Shown: positions 1 to 10,861 of the stretch, piece by piece
Numbering within the stretch: position 1 is the stretch's first letter
Layout of the letters: each line of letters opens with the position of its first letter
Origin: Typhlomys cinereus
Taxonomy: Eukaryota; Chordata; Mammalia; Rodentia; Platacanthomyidae
NCBI GenBank assembly: GCA_023101885.1
Contig: JALPQD010000402.1
Coordinates: forward strand, 1,912,761 to 1,976,760
Direction of reading: 5' to 3'
DNA: 64,000 nucleotides
Program-made: the position numbers and the translations under genes
The notes under the pieces: generated by a model
Seen by the model: the letters and a program-made list of their open reading frames with translations, nothing else
Databases searched by the model: none
What the model was told of the DNA's origin: nothing

Positions 1-823
1 TCCAGCCCCCTTCACTAATCTTTTCTTACCCTCCTACTCTTGTGCCAGTCTACTTGTGTGGGCCGCCAGGTTCTCCTGGCTGTCTGCTCTAGCAGGGGCT
101 TAGGCCCCAGAGAGTTATTTATAATGATCATTTTCAGCTGGATGTGGTGGTGCAGGTCTGTAATCTCAACATCCCGGAAGCCGATGTTGCAGGAACAATC
201 GTTCCTCTGTTTATCAAATATCCCTTCATGGTTACCAAATGTTACAGGGTCCCTGTTCAGGCACCAAATGTTACAGGAAGGAGTCGAAGATTGAAACCAG
301 AACACGTGTAGAGAATTAAGGTAGAGTTTATTAGAAGAGAGAAAGGCTGAACTCATGGCTCCAGACCTGGAGTGCCATGAGGGGCTAAGGAGCCCCAGAG
401 AACTCATGGACTCTGGGCATGGAATCCATGATAAGCAAGGAGCTGAAAACAAACTCATGGCACCACAAGTGCCATGAGGGACAGGTGCTGAAGGTGGCTG
501 CCAGGGTCAGGCATATTTATACAGCTAGGCAAGTCCAGGAAACTGGCTTTTTCTCTTTGGTTAGCTCCCATTTGGGCCCAATCCAGTTGCTCTTGGGCCC
601 TCGTGGGGCTAGAGATCGAGTTGTTTGTTGGATATGGAGAACTCATCTCCATAATCCTTTCTTAGGGAAGTTGGCCATCTTATCTCTGGGAGGATTGGAG
701 TCAGTTCTTCAAGGGGAGTGTTCCTTCAGAGTGATCCCAGCAGGGGGGGGGTGGCCTTCAGGAATTTTAAAGACCTTCAAGGACCTTTAGAGACCATCCC
801 AGCATAGCTGCTCTAATCCTGCC
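1..823. other. 5' flank, no gene recognised
   Basis: No coding exon can be supported here. A motif reading accaaatgttacagg occurs twice in tandem near 236-282, followed by a stretch starting about 312 that reads like transcript-terminal or LTR-like repeat sequence (gtttattag and repeated ctcatgg...gtgccatgagg segments at 350-480). A short B1-like fragment is near 131-190. The OSCAR leader exon was searched for and not found. Confidence 0.4.
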
Positions 824-1035
824 TTACTGAGACAGGAGTATTAGAAGCTTAAGACCAGCCAGAGCTGTCAGTGAGTTCTAGGACAGACTGGACTACATAG
901 TGAGATCTTGTCTCCTGCAAAACCCAGTAATTGCTGACTATGGTGGCAGGTGCCTATAATCCCAGCATTTAGCAGGCAGAGGCAGAAGGAGTTCTGTAAA
1001 TTCATGGCCAACTGGCCTATATAGCAAGTTCCAGG
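824..1035 (+). repeat. B1-like SINE fragments
   Basis: Two adjacent B1-like pieces. The first (824-915) has the gaccagccagagctgtcagtgagttc-type internal sequence and the gagatcttgtctc end. The second (about 937-1030) has the cctataatcccagca box and a following gaggcaga segment. An A/T-rich tail follows at 1036-1070. B1 is a 7SL-derived rodent SINE, so this is one basis for calling the sample a rodent. Confidence 0.7.
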
Positions 1036-1085
1036 TCAATTAAATAAAAATAAATATATTTTTATATTTCAGGGTAAAAACTTGT

Positions 1086-1245
1086 GGAGGAAGGGCTGGA
1101 TGTGCAATTCAGTTGGTAGAGAGCTGACTAGCATGCTGAAGCCCTAGACTTGATCTCCAGCACTGCATAGACTGGGTGTGATTGTACACACCTATAATCT
1201 CCACACTAGAAGTTGGAGGCAGAGGGGTTCAAGGTTCAAGAACAC
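1086..1245 (+). repeat. ID/B4-like SINE
   Basis: The element begins with a diverged tRNA-type A box (ttggtagagagctgac) and B box (gacttgatctccagca), then a B1-like half (cacacctataatctccacac, gttcaaggttcaag). An ID-like head joined to a B1-like half is the structure of B4 elements. Confidence 0.6.
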
Positions 1246-1246
1246 T

Positions 1247-1545
1247 CTCTGTTATCAGTGAGATAGCTCGGCTTGTAAGGTAGCTGTTCTCAGGTCTGAT
1301 AACTCCAGTTAAATTCTTGGAAGCCCACATTAGTGGATGGAGAGAACTGACTTTCGAAATTGTTCTCTGACTTCCATCAGTGTACCATACATCTCCTCCC
1401 ATCTCCTCCCCTCCTTTTCCCACTTCTCTCTTCTCTCTTCTCTCTTCTCTCTCTCTCTCTCTCTCTCATTCTCTCCAAAAATAAGTATTCTTGGCTACAA
1501 GAGAGTAGACCAAACACACACACACAAACACTCACACACACATCC
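1247..1545 (+). repeat. B2-like SINE with TC and CA tracts
   Basis: The head reads cagtgagatagctcggcttgtaagg, followed by agagaactgacttt and ctgacttccatcagtgtacca, the order seen in B2-type tRNA-derived SINEs. It ends in a CT tract (about 1425-1467) and a CA tract (about 1513-1541). Pieces of another tRNA-derived element continue to about 1660. Confidence 0.55.
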
Positions 1546-1806
1546 TAAAACATCCATGGAGGAGGTTTGGGAATCTGTTCTGGTGGCAGAGTGTGAGCCC
1601 TGCAAGTATATGTTCAAGACCCAGGGTTCCATCCCTAGCCACCGGCTCTTATTCTGGCTCATCTTGGTAAGGACTAGGCCAGGTGCTCTCTCCCTGAACA
1701 AACACAGAACCCAGAGAAGTCCAGAGACTTTTTCATTCCAACCTCCCTGTCTGGGACTCCCAGGGGCACCCTAAGGACCCAAATACCCTTTATTAAGTCC
1801 CTTCAG

Positions 1807-2097
1807 CCTCATACCCCCAGCCATGGCTGGGGGCTCGGCCTGCCTCGGTTGTGACTCCTGGGGTCAATGTAACTTTGACCTGCCGTGCACCCCAACCTGC
1901 CTGGATATTTGGGCTCTTCAAGACCGGGCACATCAAACCCCTGTTCCTCCGGGAGGAGTCGGTGGAGCTGGCTGAGTTCTTCCTGGAGGAGGTTACCCCA
2001 GCCCAGGGGGGCAGTTACCACTGCTGCTATGGCAGGACAGACTGGGGGCCTGGCGTTTGGTCCCAGCCCAGCGATGTCCTGGAGCTATTGGTGACAG
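1807..2097 (+). CDS. OSCAR: OSCAR exon, first Ig-like domain
   Basis: Osteoclast-associated Ig-like receptor is a type I membrane receptor of osteoclasts and myeloid cells. It binds collagen and signals through the FcR gamma chain. This 291-nt exon starts after a pyrimidine-rich acceptor (cccttcag) and ends at ACAG|GTGAGG, both phase 1. It encodes the whole first Ig-like domain: TPGVNVTLTC near the start carries the first Ig cysteine, then APQPAW, ELAEFFLEEVTPAQGG and the second cysteine in YHCCY, ending VWSQPSDVLELLVT. These stretches match human OSCAR almost word for word as I recall it. NVT is a potential N-glycosylation site. The upstream leader exon is not visible. The acceptor choice is inferred from phase and from where the mature protein begins in the human gene. 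Confidence 0.93.
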
Positions 2098-2596
2098 GTG
2101 AGGTCCTGAGGGGCTCCCGAAGAGAAGGAGTGGGAGGTGGGGGTGAAGGAAGGGAAGGGAGAGGAGAGAGGTATGGAGACAAGAGTAAGCATGAAGATTC
2201 ATGGAGATATGAAAAGGGTGAGTTGGCATGGAGTGGAGAAGAGGAAGAGGAGAAGGGGGAGGAAAGGAGGAGAAAGAGAGGGAGGAGGAGACAAGTGGAG
2301 AAGAGGGAAGAGAAAGGAAGAAGAAGAGAAGGAGGAAGAGAAGTAGGAGACAGGGAGGGGGAAGGAAGAAAGAGGGGAGAGAGAGTGAAAGGAAGAGATA
2401 GGGAGGGAAGAAGAGAGAAAGAAAGTGGAGAGGAAGAAAGGGAAGAAGAAGGTGAGAAAGAGAAGGAGGAGACAAGGAAGAAGGATGAGGAAGAGGAGGA
2501 GGAGGACCGGGAGGAGACAGAGACCAGGTGGGAGGAAGAGAGAGAGAAGGGAAGGGGGGCCGCACAAACCACCCGTGTGCCACTCATGCTCCACAG
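2098..2596 (+). repeat. OSCAR intron with about 430-nt polypurine tract
   Basis: Between the two Ig exons, roughly 2125-2560 is almost pure A/G on the + strand (GGAGAA/GAAGAGGA-type, irregular). Long open frames on both strands here are low-complexity artefacts. The tract is a candidate triplex-forming mirror-type sequence inside a transcribed gene. Confidence 0.85.
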
Positions 2597-2878
2597 ACCA
2601 CTTGCCCAAGCCGTCGCTGGTGGCCCTGCCAGGGCCGGTGGTGGCCCCAGGGGACAACGTGAGTCTGCGCTGCGTGGGCCGCATGCGGGGCATGAGCTTT
2701 GTGCTGTACCGAGTAGACCTGCCGATGCCGCTGCAGTACTTTGACTCTGACCAGCCATGGGCTGACTTTCCGCTGCTTGGCACTCAAGCGCCTGGCACCT
2801 ACACCTGCTACTACCACACACCTTCCGCGCCCTACGTGCTGTCCCAGCGCAGCGAGACGCTGGTCATCAGCTCCCAAG
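2597..2878 (+). CDS. OSCAR: OSCAR exon, second Ig-like domain
   Basis: This 282-nt phase-1 exon has acceptor tgctccacag and donor CAAG|GTGAGG. It reads D-H-LPKPSLVALPGPVVAPG, then DNVSLRC (first cysteine and an N-glycosylation sequon), SFVLYRVD, QPWADFPLLG, APGTYTCYYHTPSAPYVLSQ (second cysteine) and SETLVISS. The final block is essentially the human OSCAR D2 sequence, the domain implicated in collagen binding. Reading frame is open with no disruption, and the intron on each side is phase 1, as is usual for leukocyte-receptor-complex Ig genes. Confidence 0.93.
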
Positions 2879-3131
2879 GTGAGGGGCTCGGGGCCTCTTT
2901 CCTCAGATTCAGTGGTCCAGATGGGACCATCCTTCCTCAGACCCAGAAGTTCTGATTCCAGCCCCCCTCCCCCAGACCCATTCAGTTCACACCCCTTACT
3001 TTACCTGCCACGTGGCAACTTGAAGACTTAGGAGTTGAGTCTCCCACTCCACTCCAGGGTTAGAACCCCGAAGTTCCCTGGGGTTTGGGCCCCGGGTTCT
3101 AACAACCTGTTTCTCTTTCTTTGGCCCTCAG

Positions 3132-3346
3132 ATTCTGGCTCCTTCGACTACACACGCGAGAACCTCATTCGCTTGGGGATGGCTGGCCTAGTCCTGGTCT
3201 CCTTGTGTCTGTTGGTTGTTTTTGACTGGCGTAGCGGGAGCTCTGCTTGGGGTAGCAGCATCCAGCCTGGGGGAACTAGCTGTGGATACCCAGAAGAAGC
3301 AGAGACTGCCTGCATGGGGCCTGAGCCTCCAGTTCATCCAATTTAA
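3132..3346 (+). CDS. OSCAR: OSCAR terminal exon, transmembrane segment and tail
   Basis: The acceptor is tttggccctcag. The split codon gives D, then SGSFDYTRENLIRLG followed by a hydrophobic helix (MAGLVLVSLCLLVVF) and DWRS. The arginine at the start of the membrane segment is the residue by which OSCAR pairs with FcR gamma. Human OSCAR ends about ten residues after DWRS. Here the frame runs about 35 more residues to PPVHPI and TAA (3344-3346), so the cytoplasmic tail is longer than the human one as I recall it. A weak ATTAAA at 3832-3837 is the only polyadenylation-like hexamer seen in the next 550 nt, and it lies in an L1-like repeat. Confidence 0.9.
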
Positions 3347-3890
3347 ACATCTTCCCACACTCTGCATGAGAAAGTTCCAGACCACCCCGTGCTTCCAGTA
3401 GAGTGGACAGTGCTGTCAGTGACTATTTTTTCCAAATCAGAAATCTTGGGTTCAGATCCTGAGGATGGGAAGTTCAGTTCAGAAGGCAACTGTCTCCAAG
3501 TTTGTTTGTAAAGCAGTTGGGCATCGACAATACCAAATTATAGTATTGGAACATTAAGCAGACAATACACAAAGGTGTTCAAATCAATGAATGGCCTGTC
3601 CTAAATGCACTCAGTTAAAATTGGCTACTCTATCTGGCAATTTCGCCACACTTACAGGACCTGAATGGAGGTCTCACCCTTTTCTCATTGTGTACACCCC
3701 AGTTATTTCTTTTATTATTTGTCTTAAAAAAAAAAACTGTGTATACAGGATGTGTGAGTGATTTAGATATCCAAGGCCGGGTAGTCCACAGTTGCTTATT
3801 TTCTGTACTTTGGTCAGTTGTGATTCTCTGTATTAAACACAAGGAAGTTCTAGAGTGCTGAGAACTGCTCCAGCCAGAAAGTTTCTCCTC

Positions 3891-3892
<2 letters not shown>
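3347..3892. other. OSCAR 3' flank with L1 3'-UTR-like stretch
   Basis: No coding exon. The segment around 3765-3845 (ccacagttgcttattttctg, then cagttgtgattctctgtatt) resembles the 3' UTR of rodent L1 elements. A similar stretch occurs at about 6650-6745. The 3' UTR of OSCAR presumably lies in the first part. Confidence 0.4.
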
Positions 3893-3937
<45 letters not shown>

Positions 3938-3940
3938 ATG
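3893..3940. repeat. TG microsatellite
   Basis: Uninterrupted TG dinucleotides at the 3' edge of an inverted SINE. Confidence 0.95.
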
Positions 3941-4173
3941 TGTATATCAAAGGACACTGTGTGTCTCTATGGAGGTCCAAGGGTGACATAGGGAATCATA
4001 CTGGATTGCTCTACCACTTTATTGCTTTGCTCCGGGGTTTCCCAAGTTCCACCTGGAATTACAGGCTACTGCCATATCCATCTGACATGTTTACGTGAGA
4101 TCTGGGAATCTGAACCTAGGTCCTTTTGTTTCAGAGGCAAAGGCTTTAACCTCTGAGCCGTCTCCTCAGCCCT
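3941..4173 (-). repeat. tRNA-derived SINE, minus orientation
   Basis: Read on the minus strand it begins gggctgaggagacggctcag and gttaaagcctttgcctctga, then the gttcagattccc B-box area, and ends in sequence related to the CA/TG tract. It is the same ~230-nt family as the copies at 8450, 10126, 10862, 11755 and 14140. Confidence 0.65.
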
Positions 4174-4747
4174 GCACACTCAATGTTAAAGCAACTCTTT
4201 ATCTTTTTCTTTATGACTTCCCTCTTCCTTACAAACCTAACCTCCTTCCAAAGTTCCTCCTTTTACCTCTCCCCCCCCCCCAAAAAAAAGAGGAAAATGA
4301 GACCAGAGTGTAAGTCTGAGAATTATAGCTTCATAAGCAATGGGTTATTATTCCCCAGCCATCTTCTCGGTAAGTATGGGATGGTTGTCATGCCAACAAC
4401 TGAGCCTGAGCAGTAGAACCATACAGAGCATGCCCAGTAGAGTCATGACCTGGAAACTGTCTTCTACTTGGTTGGCTTCCCACTGTGTTCCTGGCTTGCT
4501 TTGCAGTTGTAAAAATAACAAGTCTGTCCTGGCAGCCTGTTGTTACCGATCTCCTATCCCCTAAGGCCTGGTTGACTTTCAGTTTCTCTTGATTTTATTA
4601 ATGGAACTTTTAGATCTAGAAGCAATCCTGCTTCTCAACACTCTAGTGTTTTCTCTCTCTCGCTCCCTCTCTCTCTCTCTTTCTCTCCTCTTTCACACTC
4701 ACTTTTATTTCTTTCATTTTTTTTTTAACTTTTACTTATTGTTACAG
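4174..4747. other. Unannotated spacer with CT tract
   Basis: No coding or RNA feature recognised. It contains a C-run/A-run (about 4270-4288) and a CT-rich tract at about 4651-4690. Confidence 0.5.
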
Positions 4748-5163
4748 TCAGCCTGCATGGTTGCTGATAAATCACCATCAAACAGCTTAAGGGAACAAGA
4801 GGTTTATTTTCTCTTACCATTGTCTGGTTTCAGTTCTCAGTCCAGCTTGATGGGAGAGCTCACACCAACACCAGGACAGAGGGAGCTGACCACACCATCT
4901 CTACATAATGGCTGAGAGAGGGACGATCCTTACTTGCCAGACCAACATGTCTGGCCAAGTGTATACAAGGATGCCCACTCCCTGAACCAGGTTTTTGTAT
5001 TTTATTCTAGGACCTAGTCTCACTCACCATGGGCTGGGCCTTCCCCATCAGCTAGACGATCTCTTGCAGGTTTGCTCTGGGCCTAACTCAACCATTAATT
5101 CTTTACAAATGTTCCCGGAGCTCAAACCCTCAACTGTCAAGTTGACTGACACCTGGGCCTGAC
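4748..5163. repeat. Interspersed repeat copy 1 (URR1-like)
   Basis: This ~415-nt element begins tgcatggttgctgataaatc, has gtttattttctcttacc and ctacataatggctgagagag inside, and ends near caagttgactgacacc. A second copy lies at 5379-5790 and a truncated third ends at 16421. The gtttattt...caagttgac architecture is that of a common rodent repeat that I associate with URR1 (nonautonomous hAT), but the family name is from memory. Confidence 0.5.
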
Positions 5164-5378
5164 TATGACAGTTGCCCAGTTAGTGACATGGATGTGGCAG
5201 CCCAGTGGCCAGGAATATGTCTACAAGAGGCTACCAGCCTTTTCATGCTTCAGGCCATTAAGAATAATGTGCATGGAAGGGAAGCTGAGAGTAGTGCATA
5301 TCCATAGAGATGGACGACGGGAGTGTGCAAGGGCCTCAGGGTCCAATCTCTCCTTAAAGCAGAAGGTGTTGCAGTTCG

Positions 5379-5790
5379 CCTGCATGGTTGCTGACAAATG
5401 ACCATCAGATGGCTTAAGGAAACAAGGGGTTTATTTTCTTACTGATAGTCTGGTTACAGTGTAGTCCAGCTTGATGAGAGAGCATGGACCAATGCCAGGG
5501 CTAAGGGAACTGGCCACACCATCTCTACATAATGGCTGAGAGAGGGATGATCCTTACTTGCCAGACCAGCATGTCTAGCCAAGTGTACAGAAGGATGCCA
5601 ACTCCTTCAACCAGCCCTCCGTCTTTTATTCCAGGGCCTAATCCCACCCACCGTGGGCTGGGTCCTCTCTATCAGCTAGACGTTCTCCTGAAGGCTTGCT
5701 CTTGGGCCTACTCTACCACTAATTCTCCACAAATGTGCCTAGAGCTCAAACCCTCAACCATCAAGTTGACACATGTGCCTAACAATTACA
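5379..5790. repeat. Interspersed repeat copy 2 (URR1-like)
   Basis: Direct-orientation second copy of the 4748-5163 element with the same internal landmarks and about 85 per cent similarity by eye. The 215-nt spacer between the copies shows nothing recognisable. Confidence 0.5.
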
Positions 5791-6240
5791 AAGGGGTTTC
5801 TTCCCTCATCCGGCTCCTTATCAGCTAGCAAAATCAGGGACATTGGTCTGTGTTTGGGTTTGGCCCCTTCATGGGGCCCTTGGGTGGAGACATGCACCAA
5901 TGTGAGAAGAGCGTTCTCATTTCCAGTGGTCCCCCACTTTGCTTGTTGGGCATGGCTTGGGGAAGCTTGCAGCCTGATGGCTTTGGGCATGCTTGTCTGA
6001 AATGCTCTGGCTGACCATAATACCAAGAAAGAGACCTTTGACCACAAGCTGGCTTAGTTCCCTTAAACGAGTCTCCCGCTGGCTGTCAGCTTGTTTTGTT
6101 CCACATTTCTTTGACAGATTCATATATGTATGCAATATATTGCAAAAAATTTCCGATTTTTTTTTCCTATTACTACCGTACTTCCTTCTCCTACTACTGA
6201 GAATCTGTTTCTTTCTAACAAGTTCCTTCCTACTTTTTTG
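5791..6240. other. Unannotated spacer
   Basis: Nothing recognised. Scattered short open frames have no exon-like signals. Confidence 0.4.
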
Positions 6241-6248
6241 GTGTATGT

Positions 6249-6298
<50 letters not shown>
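6241..6298. repeat. TG microsatellite
   Basis: TG repeat with two TA interruptions at its 5' end. Confidence 0.95.
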
Positions 6299-7094
6299 TG
6301 TCACTGAATTTCATAAGGGCTTTTCTGCACTAGCATGTGTCTGCAGCATAGATGGTTTATCAATGGCCACACCACTGTAGAAACCCACCCTTCTCTCCAG
6401 CCAGCGCTATTAATATCCACTCAGAAAGTAGGGCCCAGGAATTCCTCTTCTATCCAGGACATAACATTGATGGGTCCAGTCTTGTGTTGGTCTCCAGCAG
6501 GTGAATACAGCTGCAAAAAGTTCACAGAAATAATGACCTCATTATGTCTGGAAGACAGTTTCATGACATTCTTTCCCACCCTCTGGCTCTTATATTCTTT
6601 CCATCCTTTCTTCTGCAATATTACCTGAGCCTTTGGGAAGTGAGTATGTGGATACAGATATATAGATCCCTTGTTTAGGATCAATTGCTGCCCGGTCACT
6701 TATTGTCTACAGTTTGACCACTTGTGATTTTCTGTATTAACCACTGTAAAAACCACTGAATGCAAAAGTGTCATGCAAGTAAAACCCATGACGCACTGCC
6801 GCCACCCTGTGGCTGGTTCTTGATCAGCAAGGGAATCCAAAAACAGTTGTAGACACACGGATAGGACCCTGCAAGCTAGGTTATGATGGGTGGAGAAGTG
6901 TACTCCTGTAGAATGTCAGGTCTGTCCTCCTCAGTCAAGACCTTGCTGATGTCTCTACCACAGGCTCTCCACACTGCTTAGAATCAGTCCCCCAGCCTTC
7001 CCCTTCCCAGAAGTCAGTTAATGTTGTCATCTTTTTCTGCTCTGACTGCACACAGCATGCATCCTAGACTGAGTGACACTGACAACAGTGTGAC
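6299..7094. other. Spacer with L1 3'-UTR-like fragment
   Basis: Only the 6640-6760 stretch is assignable: it resembles the L1 3'-UTR-like sequence at 3765-3845 (gaccacttgtgattttctgt). The rest, including a GC-richer patch at 6780-6850, shows no gene. Confidence 0.35.
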
Positions 7095-7223
7095 AGTTTC
7101 AGTTGTCAACCTGGCATTTGAGATGGTGGAGCTTGGAAAACCCCAGAGAAATCTAAAGTGATTCTCAATATCATCTTTGGGCTTCCACAGGCACACACAC
7201 TTAAGTGTCTTCTGCTACACAAA

Positions 7224-7279
<56 letters not shown>
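7095..7279 (+). repeat. 5'-truncated tRNA-derived SINE with CT tail
   Basis: The 3' half of the SINE family is present (ggtggagcttggaaaacccc through ctgctacacaaataag), followed by a CT tract at 7228-7279. The ~105 nt before the tail are nearly identical to 8556-8660, so these two copies belong to one young subfamily. Confidence 0.65.
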
Positions 7280-7280
<1 letters not shown>

Positions 7281-7645
7281 GGTACACCTAGGAAGAATTA
7301 TTTAGTTAATGCCAGCTTGGTGGTAGAGCACTTGTCTGGAATCCCCCAGTAAGGGTGGAGGGCAAGGCTCAGAGTCTGGACAAACTTATAGAAAACTGTT
7401 GTTAATCTCATGATTGGTGTGAGAAGACACAGTCCTTAGAGGGCGAGGCTAATCCTCCAGCAGGTAGATAAACTGAAGAGAGATAGTTAGCATTTTGGTC
7501 AAACTGGCAGCAAAACTGATATGTTTTGGTCTTTCGCCCTCTGCTCTTAATTTTCTTCTTTCAGTGTATATGGGGTATATGCTTGTATTTTTTTGTGTGT
7601 GGATGGGCACACATGGAGGGGTGTATGTGCATGAGTGTACTTGAC
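7280..7645. other. Unannotated spacer
   Basis: A diverged ID-like fragment (ccagcttggtggtagagcac near 7311) is the only hint of structure. Confidence 0.35.
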
Positions 7646-7937
7646 AGAGTGTGCCTATGGAGGCCCAAGATTGACATCAGGAATCATCCACTCTCACTCT
7701 TCCATTGTATTGTTTGTGAACCTGGGTCTGTAACTAAAACCAGAGTATTCCTTCAGGGCTAGTCTGGCCAGACAACTTGCTCGAGGAATTCCCAGGCCCC
7801 ACCTTCCAGGTTGGACTTATACACAGGTCACCACACCCATCCATCTGGCATATTTATGTGGTATCTGGAGATCCGAGCTCAGGTCCCTTTGCTTGCAAGG
7901 CAAAAGGTTTAACCACTAAGCCATCTCCCCAGCCCTG
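7646..7937 (-). repeat. tRNA-derived SINE, minus orientation
   Basis: On the minus strand it starts cagggctggggagatggctta and gttaaaccttttgcctt, then gagctcggatctcc, and ends with ggcctccataggcac. It is longer than its relatives because of extra sequence at about 7745-7800. Confidence 0.6.
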
Positions 7938-7944
7938 CTTCTGA

Positions 7945-8140
7945 TTAAAAAAAATCATTTATTTTTCTTTTAGAGAGAGAGAAAGAGAGAGAGAGAGAAT
8001 ATGCATATGCCATAGGTGTAGGAGATCAGAGGTGAAAAAACAACTTGTGGAAATCAGTTCCCTCCTTCCATATGTGCTTGTGGACACAGAACCCAGGTTT
8101 GTGAGCAGGTGTCTTATCTACTGAGCTATCTCACTGGCAC
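7945..8140 (-). repeat. B2-like SINE, minus orientation
   Basis: On the minus strand: gtgccagtgagatagctcag, gataagacacctgctca, aacctgggttctgtgtcca, then a TC tract (GA on + strand at 7973-7999) and a T-rich end. It is of the same type as 12765-12985. Confidence 0.55.
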
Positions 8141-8449
8141 TGATCTTCATTTTGGATGTGGTGTGGCTCCTGACGGCATGACCATGACCTGGAATTGTAT
8201 AAGAATCCCCTTGAATTTTTTTTGGTGGGTCTGGTATTTATACAACAAAAGAGTTATGAACTCAGTAAGATAAACAGTAATGTATTTCTTACAGTTGTGG
8301 GGACCAGGTTGTCTGTGTTCAGGGGCAAGTGGTCAGATAGTTGGGGGCAGAGTCCTGAACCTGTGGTTCTGCTTTAATTCTAGTGAGTCTGACTTAGAAC
8401 TGAGTCCAAACCAGATTGAACGAAAAATATAGAGAGAAGAATTAATGTG

Positions 8450-8807
<358 letters not shown>

Positions 8808-9344
8808 GCTTTGAATCCAACCTTTGGACCTGTCAGATGGTTTTGTTGGAGAGCTGGAGAAACCTTTGGCAGTAGAAGCACCATGGGTAAAAACAGTCTT
8901 CTTTGCATTCCCTGGCACTCTGCAACGGTGTCGTAAGGCTGTTTCTCATCACATCCTGTTTCTGATCTACAGCAGATTAGCACTGCAGAATGTAAAAATG
9001 CCTGGAAACAACTAGATTTATCACCCCATGCAGCAGACCATCTTCCCCCCAACATGGGCCACAGGCATTAACTTCTTCAAGTTCTAATGCTGTCTTTTGT
9101 TGTGAGGTAAAGTTCACACTGATCTGCGTCCCTGACTTAAGCTTTTGTTTACTCTTTAGACCTATGTAATACTCTTAAGTCTACAAGCGAGTCATTAGGG
9201 GTTGGGGATATACAGCTCTGTGATAAAGCAACACTCCCTCTTAGGAGAAGCTGGGGGCGTGGCTCAGGGATAGAGCACCTGTCTAGAATCCACAGTGAGG
9301 GGCTGAGGGTGTGTTTCAGTGGTAGAGCACTGCCTACAAGCTAG
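8808..9344. other. Unannotated spacer with ID-like fragments
   Basis: No exon. Short tRNA-like pieces occur near 9197-9345 (ggggttggggatatacagct; ggctcagggatagagcacct; gggctgagggtgtgtttcagtg), probably stacked ID-type heads. Confidence 0.4.
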
Positions 9345-9485
9345 CAGTGAGGGGTTGTGAAAGGAGGACAGAGAAGAAGAGTGGAGAGAAGAATAGAACA
9401 GTAGGAGAGGTAATAGTTGAGGAAAGGAGGAGAGAGGAGGAGAGAGGAAAAGGGAGAGGAGGAGGGGAAGGAAGGGAAGTCCCAA
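9345..9485. repeat. Purine-rich low-complexity tract
   Basis: AG-rich (gaggaggagaggagg-like) on the + strand. Open frames here are not credible. Confidence 0.8.
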
Positions 9486-10125
9486 GGAGACAAATATTAT
9501 TTCATACCATGAAGCCAATTCAAGAGCCTAGTTTGATAAAGTGATAAACTGAAGGTATTCAAAAGACCTGAAATATATTTTGTAGCATAGCTCTAGGTAC
9601 TTAAAATAGTTGTCAATGTAATCATTTCTCCAGACTGATAAATCTATCCTATAAAGTATAATTTGTAGAAAATTACTCTGTAGGAGTCCAAAGATCCTAG
9701 AGTTTATTGCCAATGCCATAGCTATACCTTTCAAGGATCAACCATGATGCTGATTGGTGGTTTCCCTGCATACTTTGTTGCCTTAGCAACCAAATTAAGA
9801 TTGACATCTCCAAATTCCCAGGGCTTATCAAAACAGTTGGATGAAATGCAAAGTTGCTTGTCAGCACCACACTGTCACCCCCACATTTGTGTTATGGAAA
9901 AACTGCAGAAACAAAGATAATGTCTGGATTTTCTTTCCTTTTCTTTTATCCCCAGTGTGGGAATTGAACCCAGGGCCTCATGCATGTAGTCAGTCTATCA
10001 CCACAAATGCAAACGGAAATTGACTCTAAGTTATGCCTTATTCCAAAAGCTGGTGGTGATCTGGACTGGGGAAGTGGCTTAGTGATTAAAGTGCTTGTCC
10101 TGTCAGCAAAAGAACCAGGGTTCTG
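9486..10125. other. Unannotated AT-rich spacer
   Basis: AT-rich sequence with no recognised gene. An ID-like B-box fragment (gggaattgaacccagggcct) at 9958 suggests one more inverted or decayed SINE. Confidence 0.35.
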
Positions 10126-10540
10126 GGGCTGGAGAGGTGGCTCAGGGGTTAAGCCTCAGCCTTGCAGGCAGAAGGTCCTGAGTTCGGATCCTAGACCTCA
10201 CGTATAGACGCCAGGCAGAAGTGGGGGCAGCCTGCGTTTCTGGTCCTGGTAGGGTGGAGCCTGTGAATCCTGGGGCAGAGTAAACAAGGAGGAGGTGGAG
10301 GCAGTCCATGGTGGTTCTGATCCCTAGATCCCATATAAAATGCCCTGTGGTTGTGGAAGCCCACCTGTAACGTGAACCTCAGAAGGCAGAGACTGGGAAT
10401 CACCAGAGCAAGCTGGCCAGGCAGATTGGCTCTGGGTTTGATTAGAGAACCTGTTTCAGAAGAATAAGCAGGAAGGGTCACCCAGGATAATTCCTGTTAT
10501 CAATCTCAGGCCTCTGTGTGCATGCACACACATGTATCTA
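10126..10540 (+). repeat. tRNA-derived SINE plus adjoining SINE
   Basis: The best-preserved head in the window: ctggagaggtggctcaggg, gttaagcctcagccttgca, gtcctgagttcggatcct. The body runs to about 10325. A second B4-like element (tgtggaagcccacctgtaa ... agagcaagctggccaggc) continues to about 10540. Confidence 0.65.
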
Positions 10541-10861
10541 CACATATATGGAAACATGCAAGCCTTCCAAATGAGAAGGCAGCAGATGAATGCCTTAGAC
10601 ACAGAGTTAAAAGTTATCTGGGGATGAGCAGGCTAAACAGAGAGTGGGGACAAAGCGGTAAACACCTCAGAGCTCGGTCTTGTCCCCTAGGACCAGGTGT
10701 CCAGCTTGTCCCTGAGATTGAGAGGGTCAATATACTTCATCACCACTTCTTGGGACAGTTGGTTCAGATACTTCAGGAGTGCCGAGTAAACAATGTTCTT
10801 CATAAGATAGAACCTCCACTCCTACCCCATGAATCTATATAGTAAAAGGGGGTTTATTAGA
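10541..10861. other. Unannotated spacer
   Basis: Nothing recognised. Confidence 0.3.

Noticed and set aside
240..800. Endogenous retroviral LTR
   Set aside because: Some LTR-like wording (repeated caaatgttacagg, gtttattag) but no TG...CA termini, primer binding site or internal retroviral frame could be shown.
1993..2821. Long Ser/Leu-rich and Arg/Glu-rich open frames over the OSCAR intron
   Set aside because: Products of the polypurine intron; the exon signals define the real frame.
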